From Isoetes taiwanensis (taxonomy: Eukaryota; Streptophyta; Lycopodiopsida; Isoetales; Isoetaceae): DNA of 64,000 nucleotides. Below, piece after piece: positions 1-11,700 of the stretch. The stretch is from NCBI GenBank assembly GCA_021234155.1, contig JAJEKV010000191.1, positions 1 through 64,000 of the forward strand. Reading direction: 5' to 3'. The position numbers were made by a program, and so were the translations under genes. The notes beneath the pieces were generated by a model. That model saw nothing but the letters and a program-made list of their open reading frames with translations. It did no database searches and had not been told where the DNA came from. Each line of letters starts with the position of its first letter. Within the stretch, counting starts at the first letter, position 1.

Positions 1-370
1 AATTGGTAACTGCAAGAAGTTGGCACCCGGATGGGCCGGACCGTTCAAAAACCGCGGCGTGTTGGAGAGCAGCATATCGCTTGATCGCGGCCCACTTGAA
101 GATCCACAAGGTCTTTCACGTGAGTCTTGAAACAAACACACACTGATCCAGAGGAGGTTTTGGAAACCCCACCCCTCCTGGAAATGACAGAGGAGCAGCT
201 AGAGATAGTGCCTGAAGCTCTCCTTTGATCGAGCTTATAAAAATGTACCTCGTGAGGACTCAAATGTTGCAATACTTGGTTAAGTGGAAGCACTTACCGC
301 TTGAGGATGCTACGGGTGATGAAGATAGACCTTGATAAGCACTATCCAGGACTTCATGCGCGAATCTCAA
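1..370 (+). pseudogene. Chromovirus polyprotein, 3' end with chromodomain (partial)
   Basis: This is the C-terminal end of a Ty3/gypsy integrase, cut by the window edge. Around 10-130 the reading has the usual integrase-tail features (KLAPGWAGPF, then DPQGLS, similar to 'KLAPRW...KVHKVFH' of these elements). At about 155-200 it reads GLETPPLLEMTEEQLEIVPE in broken frames. At about 252-296 it reads QYLVKWKHLPLEDAT, the diagnostic core of a chromodomain, followed by a degraded YPGLHARI. Chromodomains at this position target new copies to marked chromatin in chromoviruses. The same motif recurs at 45,826 in the second element of the window. Several stops and shifts break the frame. Confidence 0.85.
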
Positions 371-979
371 AGTCAAGACCATCAATCCATGCTATCAACC
401 CGGCCCCTACGTGTAAGCTTGAAGGCTTCATTCGCCGAGAATCACACAAATGAGGGGTAGATGCATCAGAAGCTAACAAACAATTACCAATGATGGGATC
501 ACCTTCGTGTTCCTTAGGATGTGGGGTACTGTCAATGTGGACACGACCACAAATTGCGAACCATAGGCATAATAGGTTCCTTCTAGATAAATGTTCTTTT
601 ATTTTATAGGGGGTGGACCCTTCAACCACAACCTAATTATTTCATTTATATAAACTGATATATTGACATGTGCAGGCCAGTGAGCAGTACGTGACCTGCC
701 CATGTATAGAGGGTTGCTGATGGCCCGACTTTTCCAGCTTTCATGGTGTTACATGTAGTCCTTATTGTTACCCTGCTATTTGATATTGGACTTCGGTCCT
801 TGAACTTGTTGCTTATGATAATCATGTGAACTGCACTTCGGTGCTTAAACTATTTTAAACTTGGAAGTTTTAATATATTATCTTCTGAAATAAGGAATTT
901 CCTTCCTTCATAATCTCAGTTACTACATTTATATCTAACCCCAATGCCGAGGGACAGCATTATTTCTAAGGAGGGAGAA
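371..979 (+). other. Chromovirus 3' untranslated region
   Basis: Non-coding spacer between the chromodomain and the 3' LTR. I see no gene in it. It ends in a purine-rich run (see the polypurine tract entry). Confidence 0.6.
966..979 (+). promoter_or_regulatory. Polypurine tract of left chromovirus
   Basis: The purine-rich run CTAAGGAGGGAGAA lies immediately before a TG dinucleotide that starts an LTR. In Ty3/gypsy elements this is where plus-strand DNA synthesis is primed. Confidence 0.7.
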
Positions 980-2580
980 TGACGTTCCAAGTATTTATAC
1001 GGTATAAGTATAAATATGTTGACACGTCACCTAGTATAGATACGCCACCATGGGGTAGACCTAAAAGGGATTAAATTAGCTATGCTAATTTAATTATTAA
1101 GGATAAAAACCTATAATTAGGGAACTAATATTTAAAAGGGATAATTAAGTTAATTATGGTTTGGGAAGGTGCCACGTGGCCAACATCGATTGGCTAACAT
1201 GGTGATACTAATTGAGACCAATAAGGTGGATCACCACCCCCATATCATACAATTCACCTTTGAGCGTGGAGCCACCCTTGTGACGACACAGAGCCGAGCC
1301 ACCTTGAGCAGTTGAGCGCCATCCTTGTGACCGAGTGAACACCAAGACCAAGAAGATGGAAATCCCCAATGATAACGGTCCAAAGCAGAACACGGTGGGT
1401 GGCTAGTGTAGTTGTGAATTCTAGGATAAGCCTTGGGCAACCTTTGGGTTGGGTTGTTGGTTTGTCTGTGTTTTACTCGTAGGAACTAACCCTTGATTGT
1501 AAAGGTAAGTTCATTCTCTTTATATTCCGATTCTGGGTTTGCTCTCAAAGGATGGGTTGTTAGTTTTTGCATAGTATTACTCTTGGAAATGGGGGAATCA
1601 CGGGGTAGAGACCTCCGAGCCCATTTATTGTAGTATGCTCCTAGATAAAGCCTTGTATTATCCCATTAGTCATGTCAGGTACAAGAGACCACCGGGTCAT
1701 AGATGCTATGGATTGGCTTAGCACGTGCAGAAGGGACACGGTGGTGAAGTGGGGTGGGGTCTTGCACCTAACATAAAAGGCTCCCGAGACTCCTACAAGT
1801 GGGCTAGGCCCGGAGCAGGGTCAATGAGGGCCGGGTATGGGTCTGACACTCCCCGGGTGTAGAGGTGTGACCCCATGGGGCACCTTGCACTTTGAGTAGA
1901 ATTAGGGTGAGTAAGTCGGTATGCATGGATGCTGTCACGATGTGCACGCATTCTCTAGCTCACCCATGGAACCACCGTGGATCCCGAAGGGGACGCTTCC
2001 CCCACCCGCCCACCGGGGACCGGGGCCATGAACCCCGGAGTAGGCTCGCCAGTGGTGATACCCTCGAGCCTGGGTCTCCCCTGGCTATAGAGCGGCCATA
2101 GCGTGATCTCGACCCATCCGCAAAGTGCAATGGTGAGGGCGGATGGAGTGGACAACCCTAGCCGATGTTCTATGCCTAACGCCAAAGTTATACCTGTCAC
2201 GCTGATCTTGAGGTCGAAATGTTAATCTATCCTCACGTGAGTCCGAACCGGGTAGAACCCGGGGTTTGGGGTGTTTTCTTAGGTTTAGATGCATATTCTT
2301 TGCCGCTGGTATTTGGATGGATGCGCCACCCCGTCGGGTGGTTATTTATATGTGATTTATGCCGCATTGGTGCTAACCCTTGTATTCACGCTCACGACGA
2401 GGGGAGCCCATTATCAAGGCGTAATGCTAATGACCCCTCCGGTGTCCTTCACTTGAGGCGCCGATTATAGACGCCCGAAAGTTAGACGGAGGGTTCTGCC
2501 ATGGCAAGTTGGTTGCCATGGGAGGGGAACGCCCCGCATGTATACTCACGGAGGGTGGTATATGTTCGGGGGGCATCACA
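980..2580 (+). repeat. 3' LTR of left chromovirus (about 1.6 kb)
   Basis: It starts TGACGTTCC after the polypurine tract and ends ATCACA. Its length (1,601 bp) is close to the LTRs of the complete element at 35,287-48,450 (1,635 and 1,621 bp). It shares landmarks with them in the same order: GGGGTAGAGACCT near 1,600, GTAGTATGCTCCTAGA near 1,632, a CCACCGGG...GATGCTATG block near 1,690, GGATGGAGTGG followed by ACAACCCTAGCC near 2,130, and a G-rich end before ATCACA. It is therefore a diverged member of the same family. The short ORFs in it do not look like genes. Confidence 0.75.
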
Positions 2581-3990
2581 ATGCCCCCACAAATTGACCC
2601 ATATTGAGATCCAAGCACCTCGTAAAAGATCTTGATCCCCTCAGAGTTGCCCAACATTTGCATGACCTTAACTTGGTGCTTACATAAGTTGCCCTTGGCT
2701 CCCTCAGGGACAGTCCACAAGATGCCCGGTTCTTGTGTGCCCTGCTCACAAAGTATGGTCCTTGCCCTAGAGTCGCGTTCACTTTGCACGCCTCACCTTC
2801 CTCGGGTTAGTGAATGTGACCCGCTCATCGGCAATCTTCCTTGCACCCAATATGGCACATCAGATTATCTCTTCGGGAGGTGTTCACCACAAACCCCTTC
2901 CTTCATGGACCTAGATGACAGGAGAATTATATTCTGCAAAATCAAAATAGGCTACAAATGATGATTAGAAGTTATACCCGATGTATGCCATGTGTGTCTC
3001 CACGTTGTTGGTTAGAATGTAGAGGAGCTACCAATCCTCCGCCCCTGAGTGCTCGCTTTGAAATGCCCAGCGCCTTTTCAAGGCACAATGCCATGCCTCT
3101 ATGGCTGCATTAGTCTCTCTTGGTTGGAGTGAGGGTACATCCTTGTAGCCAATACCCATTGGCAAATGTTTTTGGTCCACTCCTTACTCATGTAAGCCGC
3201 CAACTTGGGGTACTAAGGATACTTCCTCAATAAGTCTTCCATTTTCCTAGTTGCCTCCCTCCCCTACGCCTCCCTATACTCTTCACCATACACATTGTCC
3301 CCCTAGAGGACCTTCGTCATCCCGTATAATGTAACCAAGTTCCTTGAACAGATCGTTACGTGCCACCTTGTTCTTGATGTTCTTCCGCAAACCACTTTGA
3401 TCCAAGCCCTCCTCACGTGCCATATGCAAATTTGCACCGGGCACATTAGGAAAAACCTATGAAATTAAAAACAATGTTAGTGCAGGTTCCAAGGATTAAA
3501 GTTTGACAAGTTACTTTTTTCACGGCCTTTATCTCAAAGATGGGCATCATCTCGTAATGATGCAAGAAGGTTGCCAATCGGGATCATCTCGCATAAGGAC
3601 TCCTTTAGTGCTTGCATCCACTTTGTTATAGCTCCACTTTTTGAGAATTGGTATTAACGTAAGCCAATGGTAAAACCATTGGAATACTCATCAAAAGTAG
3701 AAGTGTGAAAAGATAGAACCTCGCATTAAACCATACACAATAATCAAATCAACACACAATAAAAGTTGAGGAAGAACCGCACCTCTTTGTCGTTTTGTTT
3801 TGAAAGTAGAGTCCATGCAAATGGCTTTGTTCTTGCCAAATTTCAACATGGACTCCTTTTTGGATTGAGTCATAACTCCTAATTGAAACAAAGTCTCCTT
3901 GCTCATACATGAACCACGGTAATCTTGATGTTGTTGAACCCACACATTAAGAAAATTTGAGATCTCATTTTATCCCCATAAGAATCCTCC
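2430..3990 (-). pseudogene. MULE (Mutator-like) transposase, degenerate
   Basis: Read on the minus strand, the order of motifs is that of a plant MULE transposase. KFGKNKAICMDSTF (about 3,800-3,850) is the region of the first catalytic Asp. ICIWHVRRAW (about 3,405-3,440) is the conserved CHWH-like block. A lane reading TNAAIEAWHCALKRRWAF (about 3,065-3,120) follows. Near 2,650-2,720 there is VPEGAKGNLCKHQVKV, which matches the C-terminal SWIM zinc finger, followed by FYEVLGSQYG. Stops and frameshifts occur throughout, so no protein is expected. Terminal inverted repeats were not found. The 3' LTR of the left chromovirus ends at its 3' edge, which suggests the LTR element inserted into or beside it. 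Confidence 0.8.
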
Positions 3991-5770
3991 AATGGAATGA
4001 CTACCCTATTAGCGCAATTAATGCAGCACCAACAACTTCATTTACTTGTTGTTTTCCCCAATAACTTTTTGATCCACTTGTTAAAATGTTGCGTTTATTG
4101 CATTAGATGCGAATGAAAAGATCTTTCCAATGATCTATGGTTATGATGTATTTCAATATGGTCATATGCATTAACCTTAAGAAAATATGATTTTTTGCTT
4201 ATTTTTTATATATTTATATCTAAAAAGATGTATGAATGGGTTATCACTAGATAGATCTTGTGAAGAGCAGATCCATTGCTACAAAAGTTTTTGAATGTTA
4301 CGGATCAAGCGTTATAATGAAAAAAATGATACTCCAGTTGTTTGTTTTGCATTAATTCTGTTTTTTGCCACATATCTTGGAATGAGATATCTTGGAGCTC
4401 TTCTCTTATTGGATAGTTTAAAAAGTATGACATGGCATTTTAAGCATCCCTTAATGGGACAAAATGTGATCTCATTTTTCCTCTAATGTGTCAATGCTAG
4501 TGGGAAGATCTTCATGTAGCTTCCATGTGTTACGAGAACAACTCCTTTTCAATATTGTACACGTCGAGTTTTCAACACATCATCCCTACACATGCTTTCT
4601 GTCCATTCACTTCAAGTCTCAACCTCCACCTCTCTTCATGCATGTTCATGACACTCGTGGCATGTGCCATTGGACAAGCTTACGCCTTACCCATTCCCTC
4701 AATTCTTGTGAGATCCGAGGGGTGCTAGCTTGAACTTAACTTCAGGAGGATGGGTCAACAAACCTACCATGGCGAGGGGCAAACCTTGATATTCTTGTGA
4801 TCAAACCCATAATAAGTGATATGTGAAAATTCCGAAGGAAATAGAGTTGCCTGATTGTGAAATGGCACTGGCAGCCCCTACGTATGCCCTCTCCCCTCTC
4901 ACCCCTTTTCTGGCGTGTGCGGTGGGCGTGGTCTTTCCTCAACCACATGAGTGTTTCTTTGTCTTGTCACGAGGTCCATATGAACACCAATATGCATGTT
5001 ATTGCATTACAAGTTAGTTTTGAGCTACTAGGTGTAATCTTAATGACAAGCACCTCAAATGACTTAAAAGCAAGAATTATAATCAAACACATAAGCGAAA
5101 GCAAACACATAATCTTAGACTCATGATTTAAAACAAAAACACATGAATCAAACCAATACCTCTTCAACGTCATATAGGAATCCTTGTAGGGTCTTTTTTA
5201 ACACTCTCTCGAGCCTTTGAACTTCTTAGATAGAAATTGGCGGGTGCTTCACAATTCCTCCGCTCCCCAAACGAAATCTTGGACCCGTGCATATGGATGT
5301 AGCAAGTCCAAACAAGCATCGGCCACCCCTTGAATATCAGGTACAAAATGCTCTTAGGGATACCAATGTAAGTTGCCATGATCAAGCGAGGGCCATTTGG
5401 AGGTGTTTCGGGCCGTATTTCAGCCCTAAAATTTGGAAATAAAAACATTAAACACAAAATGACAACAGCTTGTTTTAAAAAGCCCTTGAACTTACCTCTT
5501 CTCTCTTCTCCTCTAACTTCGTCCATAGGCTGCCATGACCCCACGGCCGCATTGCGGCTCCTCCTCCATGCCTGCACTGCGCCCCGACATCAACGTACAG
5601 CGAGGGGATGAACCACACTTTCGGATGGTGATGAGGGTGTCCTCGAGCGTCCGCGTGTTTTCATTGTATTGGTGTGTCATGCATGGCAGCAAAATTCAAA
5701 CTTCGACCACGATTAGTCCACGCGCATATCTCCCGGCCCAAACATTCTTATATTACGGCCTCCAGGAATC
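3991..5770. other. No recognisable gene
   Basis: AT-rich to mixed sequence. A minus-strand reading at about 5,170-5,580 (EHFVPDIQGVADACLDLLHPY in one frame, continuing into a 135-codon frame) looks protein-like. It could belong to a transposon-borne ORF, but I do not recognise it. No other supportable feature. Confidence 0.4.
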
Positions 5771-5779
5771 CACGAAAAA

Positions 5780-6600
5780 TAGCGATGGGGATCCCGGAGA
5801 GGGGATCACATAAGCCCGGATAGCGTCCCGGATTATCAGCTTAAGGGGTGATCCGGAGGAGGGATCCTTATCCGTGCCCGGGGATCGGGAGGAGGGATCC
5901 CACATAGGCGATAGCGTCGCAGATTATCGGCCGGGGGTGATCCCGGAGGAGAGGATCCGGTCCGGTGCGGGGATCCCGTGAGGGAGGGATCACCACTGGC
6001 GGATAGCGCCCGGGCCAAATGCTGACCACGGCCCGAGCACGGGGATCCAAGTCCGCGGGATCCGCATCACCACTCCTGAAGGAAGCCCTGGCCGGATGGC
6101 GTCATGGATTGCTCGATATAGAAGTGATCCAGGAGGAGGATCCCTGCAGTGAATGCGTCCACCAGATTATGTGATCATGGGGAGAGTGATCCGGGAGGAG
6201 GGATCGCGTCAGGGGTGCGGGTCCGGGAGGAGGATCACCTCGGCGGGGATCAAGCGTCCGTGGTGCTCGACTCTGGCCGGGGTGATCGGGAGGAGGGATC
6301 CACCTCGGCCGGATAGGGTCCGCCGTTATCGCTGGCCAGGGGTGATCAGGAGGAGGGATCCACATCCGTGCCCGATCGGGGAGGTGGGGATCAACTTCGG
6401 CCGGACAGGCCCCGCCGTTGTCATTCTGGCCGGGGCGATCGGGAGGGGAGGATCCGCCGGGGTCTGCCGGGATCCCAGGAGGGGATCACCTCGGCCCGGA
6501 TATCGCCCGGGTGCGGCGCCAGCCGCCATGGGGATCGAGGAGAGGGGATCCCGGCGTGGATGATCGAGGCGCGGGGATCTCGGCATGGGGCGGGACGCGA
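5780..6600. repeat. GC-rich minisatellite, period about 30/60 bp
   Basis: Degenerate tandem units built on the motif GATCnGGAGGAGGGATC, alternating with a GGCCGGATAnCGTCC-like spacer. The motif is visible near 5,850, 5,890, 5,945, 6,130, 6,190, 6,225, 6,285, 6,345, 6,435 and 6,475. The spacing is about 60 bp, with half-units near 35 bp. Purine bias is strong on the plus strand. Open frames of 100-136 codons on both strands follow from the lack of AT-rich stop codons and are not genes. Confidence 0.8.
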
Positions 6601-7090
6601 TTGCAGGGGAGTTTGGGCCGAGGGGATGAGTGGGCCAAGCGTGGCGTCCGTTACCTCGAAGCAGGGTCCCCAGAGCGGACCCCATCGAGAGACAGGATCC
6701 GAGGCCGTAAATTTATCTGGGATCATTTGAATCAAGGGTAAAAGTATCCTGAGCCATAAAAGATTATATATCAGGCCGAATTTCCACTAACGGCAACGAC
6801 ACAAAATAATAATTATAGCAAAGTCCAGTAGATTTGTTTACATCATTACATCATTGACGGCAATTTGTGCATCTTTCCACTGGACGTGGTAGACGCACAT
6901 GTGGCATTAAAATTCATGAGGCAAAACAAAAAAGGATTATCAATTCTGTTGTATGGTTTAGTATCTATCCATGGCTGCAGTCCTGTTTGCAGGAGCAGGT
7001 TGGCCTATTGGATATGGTTGTCAGTTCTCCTTCGATATGTAGTGTAGTGATTTTTTTGTTTCCATTCAATCAATTTATGTTGATTTGCAG
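6601..7090. other. Upstream region of the HDAC gene
   Basis: Between the minisatellite and the first recognisable HDAC exon. A 5' exon coding for an organelle-targeting peptide may lie here, but I could not identify one. A good acceptor (TTTGCAG) ends at 7,090. Confidence 0.35.
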
Positions 7091-9542
7091 TGCGTGCATC
7101 TTTTCGGCCCATGCTAAGACTGGTAACTTTGAAAAGCCTAGAACAGCATTCCATGTCCCCAAATTATCGTCAATATTGTGTCAGCGCAAACCTTTTGAAT
7201 GTGGGAGTATCGGTGGATGAAATTTTGGATGCACGTATTGTTTATTCTGCCGTGCCAGCCATCAACCACAATCAGGTCAGTATAGATTTTATGCTCCTCT
7301 TGAAGCTTTGTTTGTCCGTTTGGGTCTCAAATGTTCCTGCCCTTTGTATATACAGGAGGGACACTTGGAATGCCATGCCAGGCTTGCTGCAATCCTACAA
7401 GGACTTGAGAATGCAGAGATCACTCCCCAGGTATATACAGTCCAAGTCGAATTGCGGACATTATAAATGGCCGGTTCCTTGATCTGAACCAGCATGCATA
7501 GTAGATAAATTGCCATCTATTAAATCAGAGAATGTAGATTGCATCATTATGTTTAAATGTGTCCTTCAGATGTGAGCTTTTAGGAGTTGAAACAAGGGTC
7601 TGAATGTGAAGAGTAAACCAGATCAATTTATCAATAGAGAAGATGCTGGTAATTTATCAATAGAGATGCTGGTTATTTATTTCTGCAGTTAGAAGTTTGT
7701 AGGATCCATAAACTAAACTGCCTTACTTCAAAGCATGGCCTGAATAAGAAACAAAAGGAGGAGGCAACAACACTCTTAATGCAAGCTATGCTGGTACATG
7801 TCGATGCTAAGGTTATCAGCATTTCATTTATGTAAACAAATCTTTACTTTTCTAGTGTCATCTTATTGTAGCCTTGCTAATAATGTTTTCCAAACTATAT
7901 TTAAAAATGTTTGAGAAGACTATGTAGTGTTCGATCAATTCATATTCTAGTGAATGTCTCAGATCGTGGAAAACAAATTTTAAAAATTCAAGATTTTAAA
8001 CCAGCGTCAAAAAGAGGATGTTGCAGCTGTACATTCAATGTTTTATATAAATGGCTTGGAAAAGGTGATTGCCAACTCTTTGCATGTTATATCTTGATAC
8101 CATTTCTAAGTAGCAGCTCACTCTTCATATATAAAGCATTTCAGGCAATGATAAAAAGCAGGGGAAGAAGGCCTTATATTCCTAGATTCAGCACCAACAT
8201 ATGCCACCATATCTGTAAGACTGAAATTTGTTTTAGGGGTGCAAACTTATTTAGTGTTCTGAAGTTCCCCATGAGTGCATTACTTGGTTCGTAACTTGAC
8301 TACAAATACACATCATGATTGTGCTTTTCATATGCACTTGAGATCTGCAAATGAAGTCCTTTTTTTTATATTTTGTGCTGATCCCAGTCATGCTTACATT
8401 CCGTTTCATAACCTATAAGAGAGATTCATAAGTATGAAGATGGTTCTTTAACATAGTCATTTACAGACATTCAGTGATTCCATGAGCGCCGGGTGCAGGA
8501 TTGGCTGTAATAGATAATGGTGTGCAGTTCCTTCCTGAGATTGTTTTGGGTTGTTGGATCTAGATTTTTGAGATCTAGATATTTTCAATAGTTTCCTTTT
8601 GCAGATTGCAGCCTCAAAACTGTCTCTAAAGCCACCTAATAGTGGGTTTGCCTTGGTTCGACCTCCTGGACATCATGCTGTGCCATCAGGGCCCATGGGA
8701 TTTTGCATCTTGACAATATTGCCATAGCAGCCAAGTATGCACAAAAGAATACATGGCTTGAAACGTGTATATATTATAGACTTCGGCGTTCATCATGGAA
8801 AGCTTGATGCATAAGATGCATTCTATAATGACCCGATATATTTTTTTCTCTCTACTCATCAGGTACAAGCTTAAGATCAGTTATTATTACCTTGCTATGA
8901 GTTGTGGTCCTTTGGGTTGACCTTTGGTGGGTTAACAAGATATTATTTCATTTGATAGGAGGGCATTTATCCTGGAACTGGTAAATTAAAAGAAGTAGGT
9001 GAAGGGGCGGTGGAAGGAACTACTTTGAATGTACCCTTACCTGGAGGCTCAGGGAAGGAGGCAATGCTTACTATATTTGAAGAGATAATTGTTCCAAGCT
9101 GCCAAAGATTCAAACCTGACATTATATTAGTTTCTGCAGGGTCTCTCCCTCCCTTTCACCCACTTCTTCCATGGTCTCTCTTATTGCCTGAATATTCAGT
9201 GCTCATCCGAGACCTTTTTTGTTTAATTTTATGCAGGTATGATGCTCATGTTCTAGATCGGCTGGGGAGCCTACAGTTTACTACTGCAACATATTATCAA
9301 TTGGCTTCAGGCATCAGGAAACTTGCAGATGGACTTTGTGGTGGTGGTTTTGGTGTTTTTCCTTGAGGGTGGCTACAATCTCAAATCTTTTATCTTCAAG
9401 TGTGGTTGATACCTTCAATGCCTTGTTAGAAGAAAGAAGCACTGCAAATTCTATGAGCAGTTTAGAAGTTCTTTATGAAGAAGAACCCATGAAGGCAGTC
9501 AGAAGAACAATCAACGAGGTCAAAGCATTGCATAGCTTGTAA
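7091..9542 (+). pseudogene. HDA14: HDA14-type histone deacetylase, disrupted gene
   Basis: Exons deduced from homology and GT/AG borders: 7,091-7,275; 7,356-7,430; 7,963-8,064; 8,145-8,214; 8,467-8,519; 8,612-8,862; 8,959-9,140; 9,237-9,542 (stop 9,540-9,542). Landmarks of the plant organellar HDA14 subfamily are DARIVYSAVPAINHNQ, DFKPAS, FLDSAPTYAT, GFALVRPPGHHAVP, YPGTGK, RFKPDIILVSAG and YDAHVLD. The family removes acetyl groups from lysines with a Zn2+ site; HDA14 acts in plastids and mitochondria. Frame breaks occur in exons 3, 4, 5, 6 and 8, mostly one extra base in a homopolymer. In exon 6 the metal-binding motif DFDVHHG reads DFGVHHG, and the following GNGT stretch is replaced by GKLDA and a TAA stop. 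The phase between exons 2 and 3 does not fit, so an exon may be missed. It is a pseudogene unless exon 6 is a sequencing artefact. Confidence 0.75.
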
Positions 9543-11255
9543 GTATGATCATATATGTCAGTGCATCCATCATCATAAAGTCACCATGCATGCAAAAGCA
9601 CACAAGTAAACAAATCTTTTAACTTGCACTCCTAGCCCCATATATTTTATTCAACGCATCTTAGAAAAGCAACACAAGGTCTACTTTAAAGCCTTAAAGG
9701 TTGCTACAATTATCCATATTATTATTACTTGACAATGACAATGTTACAGAAGCTTTCAATTTTAGATAGCATGAAATCTTTTGCTTATGTCTTTGTGATA
9801 TGGATGAGGTGGATTCTTTTAAAAGAATGTCTGTTTGGATCAAGATATACAAAAGTAACTTACATATTCCAAGATGGGAATGTCTTCTGCATCTCCAAAT
9901 TAGCAACTTGATTTTTGCATCAACGAGAATCAATATCAAATTTAAACAAGAAATTGGAGATATAGTATGTGCGTTTGGTCCACTGAAGGACTACTTTGAT
10001 GACTAACAACGGGAAAAAATAACTTGCCAAAGCATAACAAGAACTCCATCGTGAATGACCTGCTCTATATGGCTCTCACAACAAGATCTTTTCATTATTG
10101 ACTTTATCAATGGAATTGCGCTAATTTACATCAGCAATACGACTCCACTCTAATTCATATTTGCTTTCTGCTCTCAGTAAGCTGCAGAACACTATTGAAA
10201 GGGGTCGCCTCACTCACAAGGGATGTAAGATTAAATTCCAAAAAATGGTCTATCCGTTTGACCCTCTCAAGCCAGTATCTATGATGCAGACTGCTTATGT
10301 GCATTTATATGATTTAAATCTGGTCTTCTGGGATCCCAAATGCCTAGGGACAATTTTCTCCTCAACTGCATCTTTCATTGCTATAGGAGTGCAGAGCTGA
10401 TAGGCCGTCTTTCATGCAATTGAACCTCTTTAAAAGCATTCCCTCTTGAACTCACTTTCCTAGACATGTTTGAGATGGAACAATCTTTGCTCCTAAGATT
10501 GAATCGTTTGTCTTCTATTTGTCCTAGATGCAAGAAACAGTTGCATGGAGAAGGGAAAATTGTACAGCAACGATCAGTGAGGAGGAAGCCCACACAAATC
10601 CAGACAAACTGAAGCTCTTTTTCTATCCTCTTGGAGACATCAGCTCAAGAGGAGATGAATCAGAACCCTGCCCTTTGCTCGGGATGATAATTATGACGAA
10701 GAAGGGCCTTCTTACTCTTGTTTTTAGTGCACATTGTTGTGTTCCTATGACTTCCTGGAGGCAAGCGGGAACCCTTGATTTAAATGATTTGGATTGTACC
10801 AAAACTCATTCTCAAGCGTTAACACCATGTGACTCCCTAATCCCCTAAGGGGTGCACGCAAGAAAAACCGCAAAAACCATGTGAGTGTAAGGGGAGATTT
10901 TTTTGTCCAACCATACCCTTTTTTTTTGTCCAACCATTTGAAATATGGAGGGGGTTTTTGAAAAAAAAATTTTTTCAGAAAAAGGTTTAAGTTTCTCTTG
11001 ACCCTATGCACATACATGCCCCTATCGACTTACATTATTTTGCATCCAGGGGCTCTAATGAGAAATGTGTTCAATCAACCTACCAAAACATAGATTCTAT
11101 ATCGCTAGAGCAAGGCTTGAATGCACTAGGACAATTTAGATGAGTTTTTGAGTTAGTAATCCTTGATTCACAAAAAGAGGTCCAATTGGAGGGTAGATGT
11201 GCTAAGTACATTACCTTCTGAGAGAAGCCCTTTACTCTTCATATACCTTTCTAGC
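9543..11255. other. Intergenic, no recognisable gene
   Basis: AT-rich sequence with short open frames (for example about 10,160-10,400) that match nothing I recognise. Homopolymer runs of A and T lie near 10,905-10,975. Confidence 0.4.
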
Positions 11256-11261
11256 AACCAT

Positions 11262-11700
11262 GAGACTTCTCACTTGGAATTTGAAGGGTTTTTAAAGGGC
11301 ATGCTAAAAGAAGTGCATTGCCACTGTGAGTGTCGCTAAAGCATATATCATTATCATACAAGAATGTAGACTTCCACTATTTGAATACGCCAACCTTGAT
11401 GCATGGATTAAAACTAAAATAATCTCTTGTGTTATACTGTGATAGTATAAGCGTGGTTAAAATCTCTTCTTCTTCTTCTTCTAATAAATAGCCTAGTGTT
11501 ATTCTAAAACTTTATGAACATCATATTGCCTACATTAATATCTATGCCTCAACAATTGAATTGTTTTTTCCGTCTCACGGAGACCAATCGGTCTATGGGA
11601 CTCACAAAAATAGTAGCTTGCCTACTACGATCCATGATTAAAAACCATCAGCGAAGGATATTTGAGAGAAAAAACGGCGATAATAGACTTTGGCGATGAA
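11262..11700 (+). mobile_element. Non-LTR retrotransposon endonuclease fragment
   Basis: Starting at 11,262 the sequence reads MRLLTWNLKGF, then in shifted frames KRSAIATVSVAKAYIIIIQECR. This is the N-terminal signature of the apurinic-type endonuclease of LINEs (W-N-x-x-G-F/L followed by the Q-E metal site). Near 11,525-11,570 a reading of NIYASTIELFF resembles the next conserved block. Frames are broken and no reverse transcriptase follows on this strand. Confidence 0.6.

Noticed and set aside
6153-6741. Overlapping 104-136-codon frames on both strands
   Set aside because: They sit in the GC-rich minisatellite, where stop codons are rare; the amino-acid repeats mirror the DNA repeat.
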